64,000 nucleotides of DNA, from contig NC_069364.1 in assembly GCF_021730395.1 (NCBI RefSeq), positions 77,369,501-77,433,500 of the forward strand, in the 5' to 3' direction. The notes under the pieces were generated by a model that was not told the origin of the DNA, did not search any database, and saw nothing but the letters and a program-made list of their open reading frames with translations. Of this stretch, positions 22,123 through 31,387 are shown piece after piece. This DNA comes from Mercenaria mercenaria. Taxonomy: Eukaryota > Mollusca > Bivalvia > Venerida > Veneridae. Every line of letters starts with the position of its first letter. Position 1 is the first letter of the stretch. A program made the position numbers and the translations under genes.

Positions 22123-22809
22123 TGCTTTATGTTTTCGTGTTGTTGTTTTTGACAATGTTCGCATAAATATGTTAAATGTTAAGCGAGCATAAAAATGGAA
22201 AAGTACAATATATTAGAAATGGCGGGATGATTATAATGATACAAAACTGTCTGAATTTATTCATTGTGAGGCTCCAATGGCTTTTTTTAAGATGGATAAG
22301 ACTTCGCAAGGAAGACACAGAACGGTATCCACTTGATTGCGTTGCGTAGCGACCCACTCGAAACTGCGTTGCATTAGGTTTTGGACCGATTTTTCGGAAA
22401 CAAACGCGAATAATTCTATGAAAATGCACACGCTTTGTTTTAAGAGGTAGCCCTTTACGTAAAAAGTGTTTGAACAGTTACATGTTCCCGATAAACACTA
22501 TATTTGATGCGATATTGTCAAAAACTGTCAAAAATCTCCTTCCCCCGCCGGACTGTACAGAAGTGTTTGAATAAACGGCACAAATCTCAGCTAAATGGAC
22601 ACATGTGCTAAAAAATGGACACATTTGCGCTCCAGGTGCACCCATCGTTTTCATTTGATTCGTTATTTAACGGGTAGAAATTCCTTTAAATCATACTTAC
22701 AAGACCGGAAATTTGTTGTATCGGCCATATTTCTCCATCTGATCGGCGTAAAATTCACCGCTCAAACAACGTTGGAACCACTTGATCTGATAAAGCTATG
22801 GCCAGTGTG
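22123..22809 (-). repeat. right terminal inverted repeat
   Basis: Inverted copy of 10075-10761, ending GGCCAGTGTG. Its inner border is where similarity stops at TGCTTTATGTTTTCG (22123). Confidence 0.85.
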
Positions 22810-22814
22810 ATAAT
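22810..22814. repeat. 5-bp target duplication ATAAT (right)
   Basis: Follows the terminal GTGTG; pairs with 10070-10074. Confidence 0.7.
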
Positions 22815-24233
22815 GCTGAAATCGCCCCTGATTACCACAATGTATGCTTTACCATCGATGTTATATAAACACAAGTCCGTTAATCTGCACGTTAAATTCA
22901 TGAGAACATTTATTACACAGGTTTATAGTTTAGAGCAGAGATCAAGCATTTTGTTATTAATCGTAAACAAATAAGCCTATGTTACTGCGGATTTATCATA
23001 TACTCCTGATATTGGACTAAAATAAGTATTTAGTCTTTTAATATAGGGTTTGTTGTGTTCATATAAGTTTAAAATGCTAACTGGAATGTTCTCTTAGTCT
23101 TTTCGAAGCTTTCGGTGCACAGGTGCAGTCAGAGCTCCAATGGCGGGATTACAAACCGGAACTAGATATATCGTCTGCTATACGTGTGGTAACGTGGGAC
23201 GATTCGCCCGACAAGCTAGAATCCACAGTAGCAAAGCCACTCACGAAAGTCACCATCATTGAGAAGATGATAAGTATTGTTTTTATTCATATTATGCAGA
23301 CGTTAAATGCCAAGCGAATTTCTGCAAATCTTTGTGTTTCCGTAGCAGAAAACTCAGTGGAATACAGATAGAAAATAGTATTTCACATTTTGGAATTAAT
23401 GCCGATACAGATATCCTTTATGTAATTTAGGGCCTACTACGGATATGTTACTTTTTTATCAAAAAAGCCGCCGTCATTTGATTTTAAAGAATAACAGGTC
23501 TGATCTAGAAAATTTAGTGATTTTATTTTTCTGCTGTTAAAGATTTTGTAGTTTATTTTTATAATGTTAGTGAATTGTATGGACCGTTTTACTAGTGAGT
23601 ACAATAAAAAGTTGCCTCTACACAATTCATGATTTAGAACCTCAGACACATGGGTATTACAAGAATTCTATATTCGGTACAGTAAAGTTTAAAACATTGT
23701 GGCAAGGATTTTTGACAGTTTGACAGTTAAAGTCCAGTTTGAGATCTCCCCCTTGTTAAGTACCGTGGGAATTTAGATGATTTCATTTTAGCAGATGTAA
23801 TACCAATTAAAATTTATGTATCCTTGTGTAAACAATGGTTGAAATACTATTGGTGTGTATATAGAGACGTTATTGAACATTTATATTAAACGTGTTATAA
23901 AGGTCTGCTACAAATTATAAATTTGATTTAAAGAGACAGTAGATCTATGTGTGATTCTTACATTACATGCAAAAATTTACCCGCTGTTGATAATAGATTA
24001 ATCCATTTTGTACAGGTGTACCACTAATGGCATGCAGTTTTTACAGTTATATTACATAAACATCGTTAAAAAGAGTGACAAATCAAATCAAATCAAATCA
24101 AAATTTATTTATTGTCGGAGATATTTTAACAAGTTAACATAAGCTATGTATAGCTTTTTACCGACAATTTAGTTTCACTTGTCTGTGTCTGTGACAGTGT
24201 ATATCTAATTGAAATACTGACATTTGTTTGCAG
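22815..24233 (+). pseudogene. outer-element gene: intron and a zinc-knuckle-like exon remnant (fossil)
   Basis: Mostly non-coding. An exon-like stretch begins after an acceptor at 23121-23122 and, in one frame, contains a CCHC-knuckle-like segment (YTCGNVGRFARQ). It is broken. Nothing else was recognised up to the next exon. Confidence 0.35.
24080..24180. repeat. AAATC short tandem repeat and short inverted repeat
   Basis: Four AAATC units run into ATTTATTTATTGTCGG, mirrored by CCGACAAT about 70 bp on. It resembles the end of a small foldback element. Nothing coding. Confidence 0.3.
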
Positions 24234-24438
24234 ATTTGTTTAATACACACAGAAGATGAGAAACTGTTAAAAGATGAGCAGATATGATTTCACTGTAACT
24301 GTTTGTTTGTTGGAGGCAAAGAACCGTTTACATCTCTTGAATTTAAGAAGTTCCGTGACTGGTGCGAGAAAGTGACGTTACCTGGTTCGCCATTCACTGT
24401 GGCATTGTACTTGGTGTCTATAAGTGATAGCTGTTGCA
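24234..24438 (+). pseudogene. tyrosine-recombinase core-binding exon remnant (fossil)
   Basis: Bounded by TTTGCAG acceptor and CA|GTAAGT donor. The second half reads EFKKFRDWCEKV...LPGSP...ALYL, the hallmark of the SAM-like N-terminal DNA-binding domain of tyrosine recombinases. The first half is interrupted, so the exon is broken. No R-H-R-Y catalytic domain was found before the minisatellite, so the element looks truncated. Crypton-type and DIRS/Ngaro-type recombinases both remain possible. Confidence 0.55.
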
Positions 24439-24654
24439 GTAAGTCAAAGTTAAACATGGTTTTCTACTCTATTAATTGATCATACGTTCTGTCAAATGTA
24501 CAAAATCCTTGTAACAATGATTGTTTGAAACTGTTTATATGACTGTAAAAGAATAACTGCCAGACCGGTGGTAAAGAATTCTAATATTATGACACAGTTT
24601 ATTGAACATTTCCCTTCTGAGAGCATTCGATCCCTATCTGATTTAAGATTATGT

Positions 24655-24733
<79 letters not shown>

Positions 24734-25392
24734 CATTTGCCCGTATTTTAAGAATCAGTTAATCACTAAGGTTTCAAGATTTCAGAATTTCATCGTTAGA
24801 TATAGTTATTGAAAGTCAGACACTGGGACGGAAACGTATACCGGACATTCCTCCTGCCTTGCCGCTAACTTAGAAAAATATACACGAAAACCACTTATAT
24901 CATGTCTTCAGAATATATTTTACGTTCAGACATTTTCAAGAAAAAGCTTAATAAACGTAGTGTTTGCGAAGTGATTCAGACAGCCGCTTTCTTATTCTTC
25001 TGTTCATCTTGGTTAAAACAAAAACTTCAGTTAGATGTTTTGGACTTCATTCTTTTCGGGTCGGGGCTGTTACTATGGTTGCTAACAGAAGTAATTGTGA
25101 GAGGTTGTGTCAGAGGCATGGCAGGTGAAATGTGTCATCAAGAGATGGCTATGTGAAAGACAGATGTCCTTTTTGTTTCTCATAATTAAGACTTTTAAAC
25201 ATACTTATTTACCAGGTTGAATATATTGCGTGCATTTTATTTTTCTATATGTTACACTCTTAAAAGGTGCTTGAGACTAATAACTTGAGGTTAAATAAAT
25301 ATGGTAATGTCACACTGGGTTTTATTTACATCGGAATACTGTACTTAGTGTTTTACATGTAAAAGAATTGTCTATATTGTTTAACTTACAGT
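24439..25392. other. non-coding stretch with TA/T microsatellite
   Basis: A (TA)n tract at about 24656-24707 runs into about 27 T (to 24733). The rest holds no recognised gene; an 84-codon open frame at 24902-25156 has hydrophobic segments but no recognisable domain. Confidence 0.5.
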
Positions 25393-27100
25393 TGCTGGTA
25401 GCGGAATGCTGCAATGTATGTATTACAAACAGCTGAATGCTGTGTTGTGTGCTCTTCTTACAGTGGTATGCTACGTTAGGTTATTTTCAAGAAGCGGAAA
25501 TGCTGCATTAGGTTATCTGCAAGCCGTGGAAGGCTGTGTTATGTGCTCTTCTTACAGTGGAATGCTGCGTTATGTGCTCTTCTTACAGTGGTATGCTGCC
25601 TAAGGTTATTTTCAGATGCGGAATGCTGTTTGCAGCGGAATGCCGCGTTAGGTTATGTGCAAGCAGCAGAATGCTGCGTTTTGTGCTTTTCTTGCAGTGG
25701 AATACTGCGTTAGGTTATCTTCAGGCAGGGGATTGCTGCGTTATGTGTTCTCTTGCAGTGGAATGCTGCTTATGTGCTGTTCTTGCAGTGGAATGCTGCG
25801 TTATGTTATCTGCAAGCAGCGGATTACTGCTTATGTGCTGTTTTGCAGTGGAATGCTGTTTGTTTATCTGCAAGCAACGGTATGCTGTGTTATGTGTTTT
25901 TCTTGCATTGGAATACTCCGTTAGGCTATTTTCAAGCAGTGGAATGCTGCGTTATGTGTTCTTCTTGCAGTGGAATGCTGCGTTAGGTTATTTTCAAGCA
26001 GTGGAATCCTGCGTTAGATTATTTTCAAGCAGTGGAATGCTGCGTTATGTGTTCTTCTTGCAGTGGAATACTCTGTTAGGTTATTTCCAAGCAGTGGAAT
26101 GCTGCGTTATGTGTTCTTCTTGCAGGAATGCTGCGTTAGGTTATTTTAAGAAGTGGAATGCTGATTTATGTGCTCTTTTTGCAGTGGAATACTGCGTTAG
26201 GTTATTTTCAAGTAGTGGAATGCTGCGCTATGTGTTCTTCTTGCAGTGGAATGCTGTGTTAGGTTATTTTCAAGCAGCGGAATGCTGCTTTATGTTATTT
26301 TCAAGCAGTGGAATGCTGCGTTAGGTGTTCTTCTTGCAGTGGAATGCTGTGTTATGTTATTTTCAAGCAGCGGAATGCTGCTTTGTGTTATTTTTAAGCA
26401 GTGGAATGCTGCGTAATGTGTTCTTCTTGCAGCGGAATGCTGCATTAGATTTTTTGCAAGCAGTGGAATGCTGCTTTATGTGCTCCTCCTGCAGTTGAAT
26501 GCTGCGTTAGGTTATTTGCAAGCAGCGGAATGCTGAGTTAGGTGCTCTTCTTGTAGTGGAATTTTAAGAAGTGGTATGCTGATTTTTGTGCTCTTCCTGC
26601 AGTGGAATGCTGCGTTATGTTATCTGCAAGCAGCGGAATGCTGTGGTATGTGTTATTAATGCTGCGTTAGGTTATTTGCATGCAGCAGAATGCTGCGTTA
26701 TATGTTTTCTTGCAATGGAAGGCTGCGTTAGGTTATCTGCAAGCAGTGGAATGCTGCATTATGTTTTTTGTAAGCAGCGGAATGCTGCGTAATGTTGCTT
26801 TATGTGCTCTGCAAGCAGCGGAATGCTGCATTAAGTAATCTGCAAGCAGCGGAATGCTGCGTTATGTGCTCTGCAAGCAGCGGAATGCTGCGTTATGTAT
26901 TTGCAAGCAGCGGAATGCTGCATTAAGTAATCTGCAAGCAGCGGAATGCTGCGTTATGTGCTCTGCAAGCAGCGGAATGCTGCATTAAGTAATCTCCAAG
27001 CAGCGGAATGCTGCGTTATGTGCTCTGCAAGCAGCGGAATGCTGCGTTATGTGCCTTGCAAGCAGGGGAATGCTGCATGATGTTTTCTGCAAGCAATGTA
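25393..27100. repeat. 31-bp minisatellite
   Basis: About 55 imperfect units of GCAAGCAGCGGAATGCTGC followed by a 12-bp variable tail (GTTATGTGCTCT, ATTAAGTAATCT and so on). Each unit contains the inverted pair GCAGC/GCTGC around GGAAT, so the array can form repeated short hairpins. Units are most regular at 26800-27080 and most divergent at the left. Long open frames here are a by-product of the repeat and are not genes. Confidence 0.85.
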
Positions 27101-27294
27101 TTCCTGCTAAAATTTGGGTTTGAGACGTTTGGGGCTTTGGTGATCTGATTGTCCTTCATAGAAGTGGGATATTAATGTACAAGGTCACCACGGTAATTAA
27201 GTATCGTTAGTAAGTATTTCTTTGTTTTCGGTTTACTGCGTCAATAATTTTGATACAGAAGACTGTTAGCATTTTCTCTCTTTGTTATCTCGAT

Positions 27295-27404
27295 ATGCTG
27301 CCAATTATATACCTTATTCCTACTTTTATTGTTTCTTTTTTTGTCTTGTTGAAGGTAATTGAGATTAGAGAATAATTGATTTACTCACAGCTTTGCGTGA
27401 GTAA
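27295..27404 (+). repeat. right-end repeat R, copy 1
   Basis: 110 bp, repeated directly at 28092-28209 with a longer T-run there. It ends ACTCACAGCTTTGCGTGAGT plus AA, immediately followed by a second L end. Confidence 0.75.
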
Positions 27405-27594
27405 ATAAAATTATTCTCTTTCGAAAATTTCTTTTCTTGGTAGTTTATCCAGTACTAGTTTGGTCTGAAGTTTATGCTAGTATATTTGGGCGCTCTTTGT
27501 CACGTGAATTCGTGAAATATTTCGGCGTATATAAGTGTGAACTGATATTGTTCTCAACCACTCGAGGTTTATGATTGGCAGCAAACAGTCTGTA
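27405..27594 (+). repeat. left-end repeat L, copy 2
   Basis: Matches 9561-9753, including TATATAA at 27528-27534. It abuts R copy 1 without spacer, forming a tail-to-head junction. Confidence 0.75.
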
Positions 27595-28091
27595 CCCGCC
27601 CTCCCTCCCATGATGGGATGTTGTGCTTGATTTTAGTTATAGCTTGCTTCAACGAAACCAACTGTCATGAAAATCACTTGTCTAAAATATTAGTTAATTT
27701 CATTATAAAATAAATGTTGTTTTTGGTTTATGTTTACTATTCTACGCAGGTTATGTTAAGTTTTGAATATTTATAATGTGTGTTTGTTTAAATATTCTAA
27801 GTAAATCACTCCGATTGTTAGTTGTAAAGCTACAATTTTGGTTGTATCTGTTTGGTTCTGGTGATGTCTTTTCTTATAAAATCTTAAACACCAGATAAAT
27901 AATAGATTATTAATTATTCACGCCTGTGTTTTACGCAAACTTGAAACATTTATCTTAACAACATGATTAAAGTTACTTTTAGTCTCGTTTCAGTTCAAAT
28001 TTACCCGGATGCTAGATCACTTGGAACTTACGAAGAACATTAAATCGATTGTTGAAATATGAATTTACTTCGCGAACAATTGTACACTTAT
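27595..28091. other. internal remnant of the second, short copy of the outer element
   Basis: About 500 bp between L copy 2 and R copy 2. It shares no obvious text with the first copy's interior. No gene seen. Confidence 0.5.
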
Positions 28092-28209
28092 ATGCTGCCA
28101 ATTATATACCTTATTCCTACTTTTATTGTTTCTTTTTTTTTTTTTTTGTCTTGTTGAAGGTAATTGAGATTAGAGAATAATTGATTTACTCACAGCTTTT
28201 GCGTGAGTA
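28092..28209 (+). repeat. right-end repeat R, copy 2
   Basis: Ends TTTTGCGTGAGTAA directly at the resumed tRNA spacer (TGGAAATTACAC). Confidence 0.75.
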
Positions 28210-28548
28210 ATGGAAATTACACGAGCCACCGAAACATGTGTGCAAGAAAGTTACAGCGGTATTTCTTCAGGGAATAAAGTACAGGCAATTTACTGTCGAC
28301 ATCCAAACACAAATGCTTATAAAGTAGACGTCATAAAAGTTATGTGTGTAACATTTACGTTAGGTAAGAAATCAACTTATTCCTTTATTAAGTGCTCAAA
28401 CTGTATCATTATTACATACAAACAAGTAAGAAATTGCTAACAATCGTATAACAGGCAGTTGCGTTAATTTCCATATTCCTTTAATTTCCCGGCGAATACC
28501 ATATGATTCCTTTGCAGTGTGGTTAAAAAATAATAAAACAGTGTGTAA

Positions 28549-28621
28549 TGGTTCCGCTGGGGCTCGAACCCAGGACCTTCTGCGTGTAAAGCAGACGTGA
28601 TAACCACTACACTACGGAACC
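28549..28621 (-). tRNA. tRNA-Val (UAC)
   Basis: Intact 73-nt gene. Confidence 0.95.
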
Positions 28622-28739
28622 ATTTACTTTAAGGTCGATATAAAGCTGAGATATTATTATTACTAGATGATATACGTCAAGCGCAATGTGTTCAAACTTT
28701 ACGAAAACTGGTACAAATTTAAGCACACAGCAGTTATGT

Positions 28740-28810
28740 GCATCGGTGGTTCAGTGGTAGAATGCTCGCCTGCCACGCGGGCGGCCCGGGTTCGATTCCT
28801 GGCCGATGCA
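28740..28810 (+). tRNA. tRNA-Gly (GCC)
   Basis: 71 nt; T stem CCGGG/CCTGG has one G:U pair. Otherwise intact. Confidence 0.92.
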
Positions 28811-29192
28811 AATTTTTCCTCTTTGATTTTTATTAGGAAATTATAATTATGAACCGATGTCAGGCACCATTTAAGTAATTCAGAGCAAAATAAGTTATAT
28901 GAACATCCGATACATCTGAACGAATTGTTTAGAAAAGAAGTATCGACTTTAAAGTTATAAGATGGTCGTCATCCTAACTCAAGTCATTACAGAAGAGTCC
29001 TAATAACATTCATATTTGTGACATTTATAAAAGGTAAGAAATAAACTGATTCCAATATTAAGTGCTCAAACTAAAACACTATTACACACATGCAAATTGC
29101 TAGCAATCAAATAACTGGCACTTGGGTTAGGTACCCTATTCTTATAATAACCCGGCCATAACCATATGGTTCCTTTGAAGCGCTGTTAAAAA

Positions 29193-29265
29193 TGGTTCCG
29201 CTGGGGCTCGAACCCAGGACCTTCTGCGTGTGAAGCAGACGTGATAACCACTACACTACGGAACC
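29193..29265 (-). tRNA. tRNA-Val (CAC)
   Basis: Intact 73-nt gene. Confidence 0.95.
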
Positions 29266-29372
29266 ATTCACTTGTTGCTTCATCTTCAGTAGAATTATTT
29301 TGATCATAAAAAGGCACTGTGTTGAAATTTTGCGAAAACTGGTAGAAATTAAAGGTCATAGTTAAAACACGC

Positions 29373-29443
29373 GCATCGGTGGTTCAGTGGTAGAATGCTC
29401 GCCTGCCACGCGGGCGGCCCGGGTTCGATTCCCGGCCGATGCA
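29373..29443 (+). tRNA. tRNA-Gly (GCC)
   Basis: Intact 71-nt gene. Confidence 0.95.
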
Positions 29444-29610
29444 AATTTTTCGTTTCTTAGTTTTTTATTAGGAAATTATATAAACCGATGTTAGACATGA
29501 TCGTCAGTTCTTCGGATCATTGGAAATTACACGAGCCACCGAAACATGTGTGCACGAAAGTTACAGCGGTATTTTGCAGTGTGGTTAAAAAATAATAAAA
29601 CAGTGTGCAA

Positions 29611-29736
29611 TGGTTCCGCTGGGGCTCGAACCCAGGACCTTCTGCGTGTAAAGCAGACGTGATAACCACTACACTACGCCGAACCCAGGACCTTCTGCGT
29701 GTAAAGCAGACGTGATAACCACTACACTACGGAACC
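29611..29736 (-). tRNA. tRNA-Val (UAC) with internal tandem duplication
   Basis: On the minus strand the gene begins normally with GGTTCCG at 29736, runs to the start of the T loop and then restarts at the D arm. About 50 nt (D arm to T arm, including two UAC anticodons) are present twice. The inner copy has the intact 3' half but lost its own acceptor 5' strand. Which, if either, yields a mature tRNA is unknown. Confidence 0.85.
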
Positions 29737-29856
29737 ATTTACTTTTAATTCGATATAAAGCTGAGTTATTATTATTACTAGGTGATATACGTCAAGCGCA
29801 ATGTGTTCAAACTTTACGAAAACTGGTACAAATTTAAGCACACACAGCAGTTATGT

Positions 29857-29927
29857 GCATCGGTGGTTCAGTGGTAGAATGCTCGCCTGCCACGCGGGCG
29901 GCCCGGTTTGGATTCCCGGCCGATGCA
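29857..29927 (+). pseudogene. tRNA-Gly (GCC) with broken T arm
   Basis: 71 nt; T arm is CCGGT-TTGGATT-CCCGG, losing both G53:C61 and the invariant C56 of the B box. Transcription is unlikely. Confidence 0.8.
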
Positions 29928-30313
29928 AATTTTTCCTCTTTGATTTTTATTAGGAATTATAATTATGAACCAATGTCAGACATCATTTAATTATTTCAGA
30001 GCAAAGTAAGTTATATGAACATCCGATACATCTGAACGAATTGTTTAGAAAAGAAGTATCGAATTTAAAGTTTTAAAATGGTCGTCATCCTAACTCAAGT
30101 CATTACAGAATAGTTCTAATAACATTCATATTTGTGACATTTATAAAAGGTAAGAAATAAACTTATTCCGATATTAAGTGCACAAACTAAAACACTATTA
30201 TATTACACACATGCAAATTGCTAGCAATCAAATAACTGGCACTTGGGTTAGGTACCCTATTCTTATAATAACCCGGCCATAACCATATGGTTCCTTTGAA
30301 GCGCTGTTAAAAA

Positions 30314-30386
30314 TGGTTCCGCTGGGGCTCGAACCCAGGACCTTCTGCGTGTGAAGCAGACGTGATAACCACTACACTACGGAACC
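30314..30386 (-). tRNA. tRNA-Val (CAC)
   Basis: Intact 73-nt gene. Confidence 0.95.
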
Positions 30387-30493
30387 ATTCACTTGTTGCT
30401 TCATCTTAAGTAGAATTATTTTGATCATAAAAAGGCAATGTGTTGAAATTTTGCGAAAACTGGTAGAAATTAAAGGTCATAGTTAAAACACGC

Positions 30494-30564
30494 GCATCGG
30501 TGGTTCAGTGGTAGAATGCTCGCCTGCCACGCGGGCGGCCCGGGTTCGATTCCCGGCCGATGCA
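30494..30564 (+). tRNA. tRNA-Gly (GCC)
   Basis: Intact 71-nt gene. Confidence 0.95.
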
Positions 30565-30979
30565 AATTTTTCGTTTCTTAGTTTTTTATTAGGAAATTAT
30601 ATAAACCGATGTTAGACATGATCGTCAGTTCTTCGGAACATTGGAAATTACACGAGCCACCGAAACATGTGTGCAAGAAAGTTACAGCGGTTTTTCTTCA
30701 GGGAATAAAGTACAGGCAATTTACTGTCGACATCCAAACACAAATGCTTATAAAATAGACGTCATAAAAGTTATGTGTGTAACATTTATGTTAGGTAGGA
30801 AATCAACTTATTCCTTTATTAAGTGCTCAAACTGTATCATTATTACATACAAACAAGTAAGAAATTGCTAACAATCGTATAACAGGCAGCTGCGTTAATT
30901 TCCATATTCCTTTAATTTCCCGGCGAATACCATATGATTCCTGAGCAGTGTGGTTAAAAAATAATAAAACAGTGTGCAA

Positions 30980-31052
30980 TGGTTCCGCTGGGGCTCGAAC
31001 CCAGGACATTCTGCGTGTGAAGCAGACGTGATAACCACTACACTACGGAACC
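30980..31052 (-). tRNA. tRNA-Val (CAC), recombinant between the two unit types
   Basis: Its 3'-side flank (about 30880-30979) is that of Val-UAC units, but the anticodon is CAC and the 5' flank (from 31053) is that of Val-CAC units. The crossover therefore lies within or just beside the gene. One variable-region base differs (GGACATT for GGACCTT on the plus strand). Confidence 0.9.
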
Positions 31053-31158
31053 ATTCACTTGTTGCTTCATCTTAAGTAGAATTATTTTGATCATAAAAAG
31101 GCAATGTGTTGAAATTTTGCGAAAACTGGTAGAAATTAAAGGTCACATTAAGACACGC

Positions 31159-31184
31159 GCATCGGTGGTTCAGTGGTAGAATCC
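31159..31184 (+). pseudogene. truncated tRNA-Gly
   Basis: Only the first 26 nt (acceptor and D arm) remain before unrelated text. Confidence 0.8.
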
Positions 31185-31314
31185 TGTGTGCTTAAGGTTT
31201 AGCCGTATATCACAAAAGAACAGTTGGGTTAATTTCCATATGCGTATAATTTCCCGGCGGATACCATAATGATTCATTTGCAGTGTGTTTAAAATATAAT
31301 AAAACAATGTGTAA

Positions 31315-31387
31315 TGGTTCCGCTAGGGCTCGAACCCAGGACCTTCTGCGTGTAAAGCAGACTTGATAACCACTACACTATGGAACC
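31315..31387 (-). tRNA. diverged tRNA-Val (UAC)
   Basis: 73 nt with an A:C mismatch at the last acceptor pair (GGTTCCA against CGGAACC), one T-stem G:U and one D-arm change. The anticodon is still UAC. Possibly a pseudogene. Confidence 0.7.

Larger units (their letters stand above)
10075..22809. mobile_element. 12.7-kb long-TIR DNA transposon with YqaJ nuclease and C2H2 genes
   Basis: Bounded by inverted repeats (10075-10761 and 22123-22809) that are nearly identical, with ends CACACTGGCC...GGCCAGTGTG and flanking ATAAT duplications. It encodes two convergent genes: a C2H2 protein (12128-12706, +) and a 1509-aa spliced protein with a PD-(D/E)XK YqaJ nuclease (21775 to 15097, -). No polymerase B, integrase, ATPase, protease or capsid-like frame is visible, so it is not a Polinton. 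I do not recognise the superfamily. A 5-bp duplication with CAC ends recalls Transib/RAG elements, but no RAG1-like core was recognised. The near-identity of the ends and the intact main frame suggest a recent insertion. Host MITEs are nested inside. Confidence 0.8.
9563..28209. mobile_element. composite insertion interrupting the tRNA array, no target duplication
   Basis: Intact spacers read CGGAACATTGGAAATTACAC. At 9562 the text stops after CGGAACAT and at 28210 it resumes with TGGAAATTACAC, so the array is cut without duplication or loss. The left end L is at 9563-9753 and the right end R at 27295-27404; R recurs at 28092-28209. A second L (27405-27594) abuts the first R tail to head. Fragments of a tyrosine-recombinase-type gene lie inside. 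Lack of target duplication plus an R|L junction fits elements that move as circles through a tyrosine recombinase (Crypton or DIRS/Ngaro kin; inference). The element is broken and carries the 12.7-kb transposon and a minisatellite. Confidence 0.65.
28210..31387. repeat. tandem tRNA-Val/tRNA-Gly array (right block)
   Basis: Continues the array from the exact base at which it was interrupted, with the same unit types, head-to-head geometry (118, 107, 120, 107 and 106 nt) and spacers. It decays after about 31180: the last Gly is truncated and the last Val diverged, followed by a faint spacer remnant to about 31560. Confidence 0.9.

Noticed and set aside
10075-22809. Polinton or other virus-like element
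   Set aside because: No polymerase B, integrase, packaging ATPase, protease or capsid-like frame was seen, and the duplication is 5 bp rather than 6.
24902-25156. 84-codon frame as a membrane protein gene
   Set aside because: Hydrophobic stretches only; no splice context, homologue or conservation visible.
25406-26792. Several long Cys-rich open frames, up to 262 codons
   Set aside because: They are translations of the 31-bp minisatellite.
25393-27100. Resemblance to a CRISPR-like repeat array
   Set aside because: Units are contiguous 31-bp repeats without unique spacers, in an animal genome.
27295-28209. Short LTR-type element bounded by the two 110-118-bp direct repeats
   Set aside because: The repeats lack TG...CA ends and there is no target duplication; the R|L junction explains them better.
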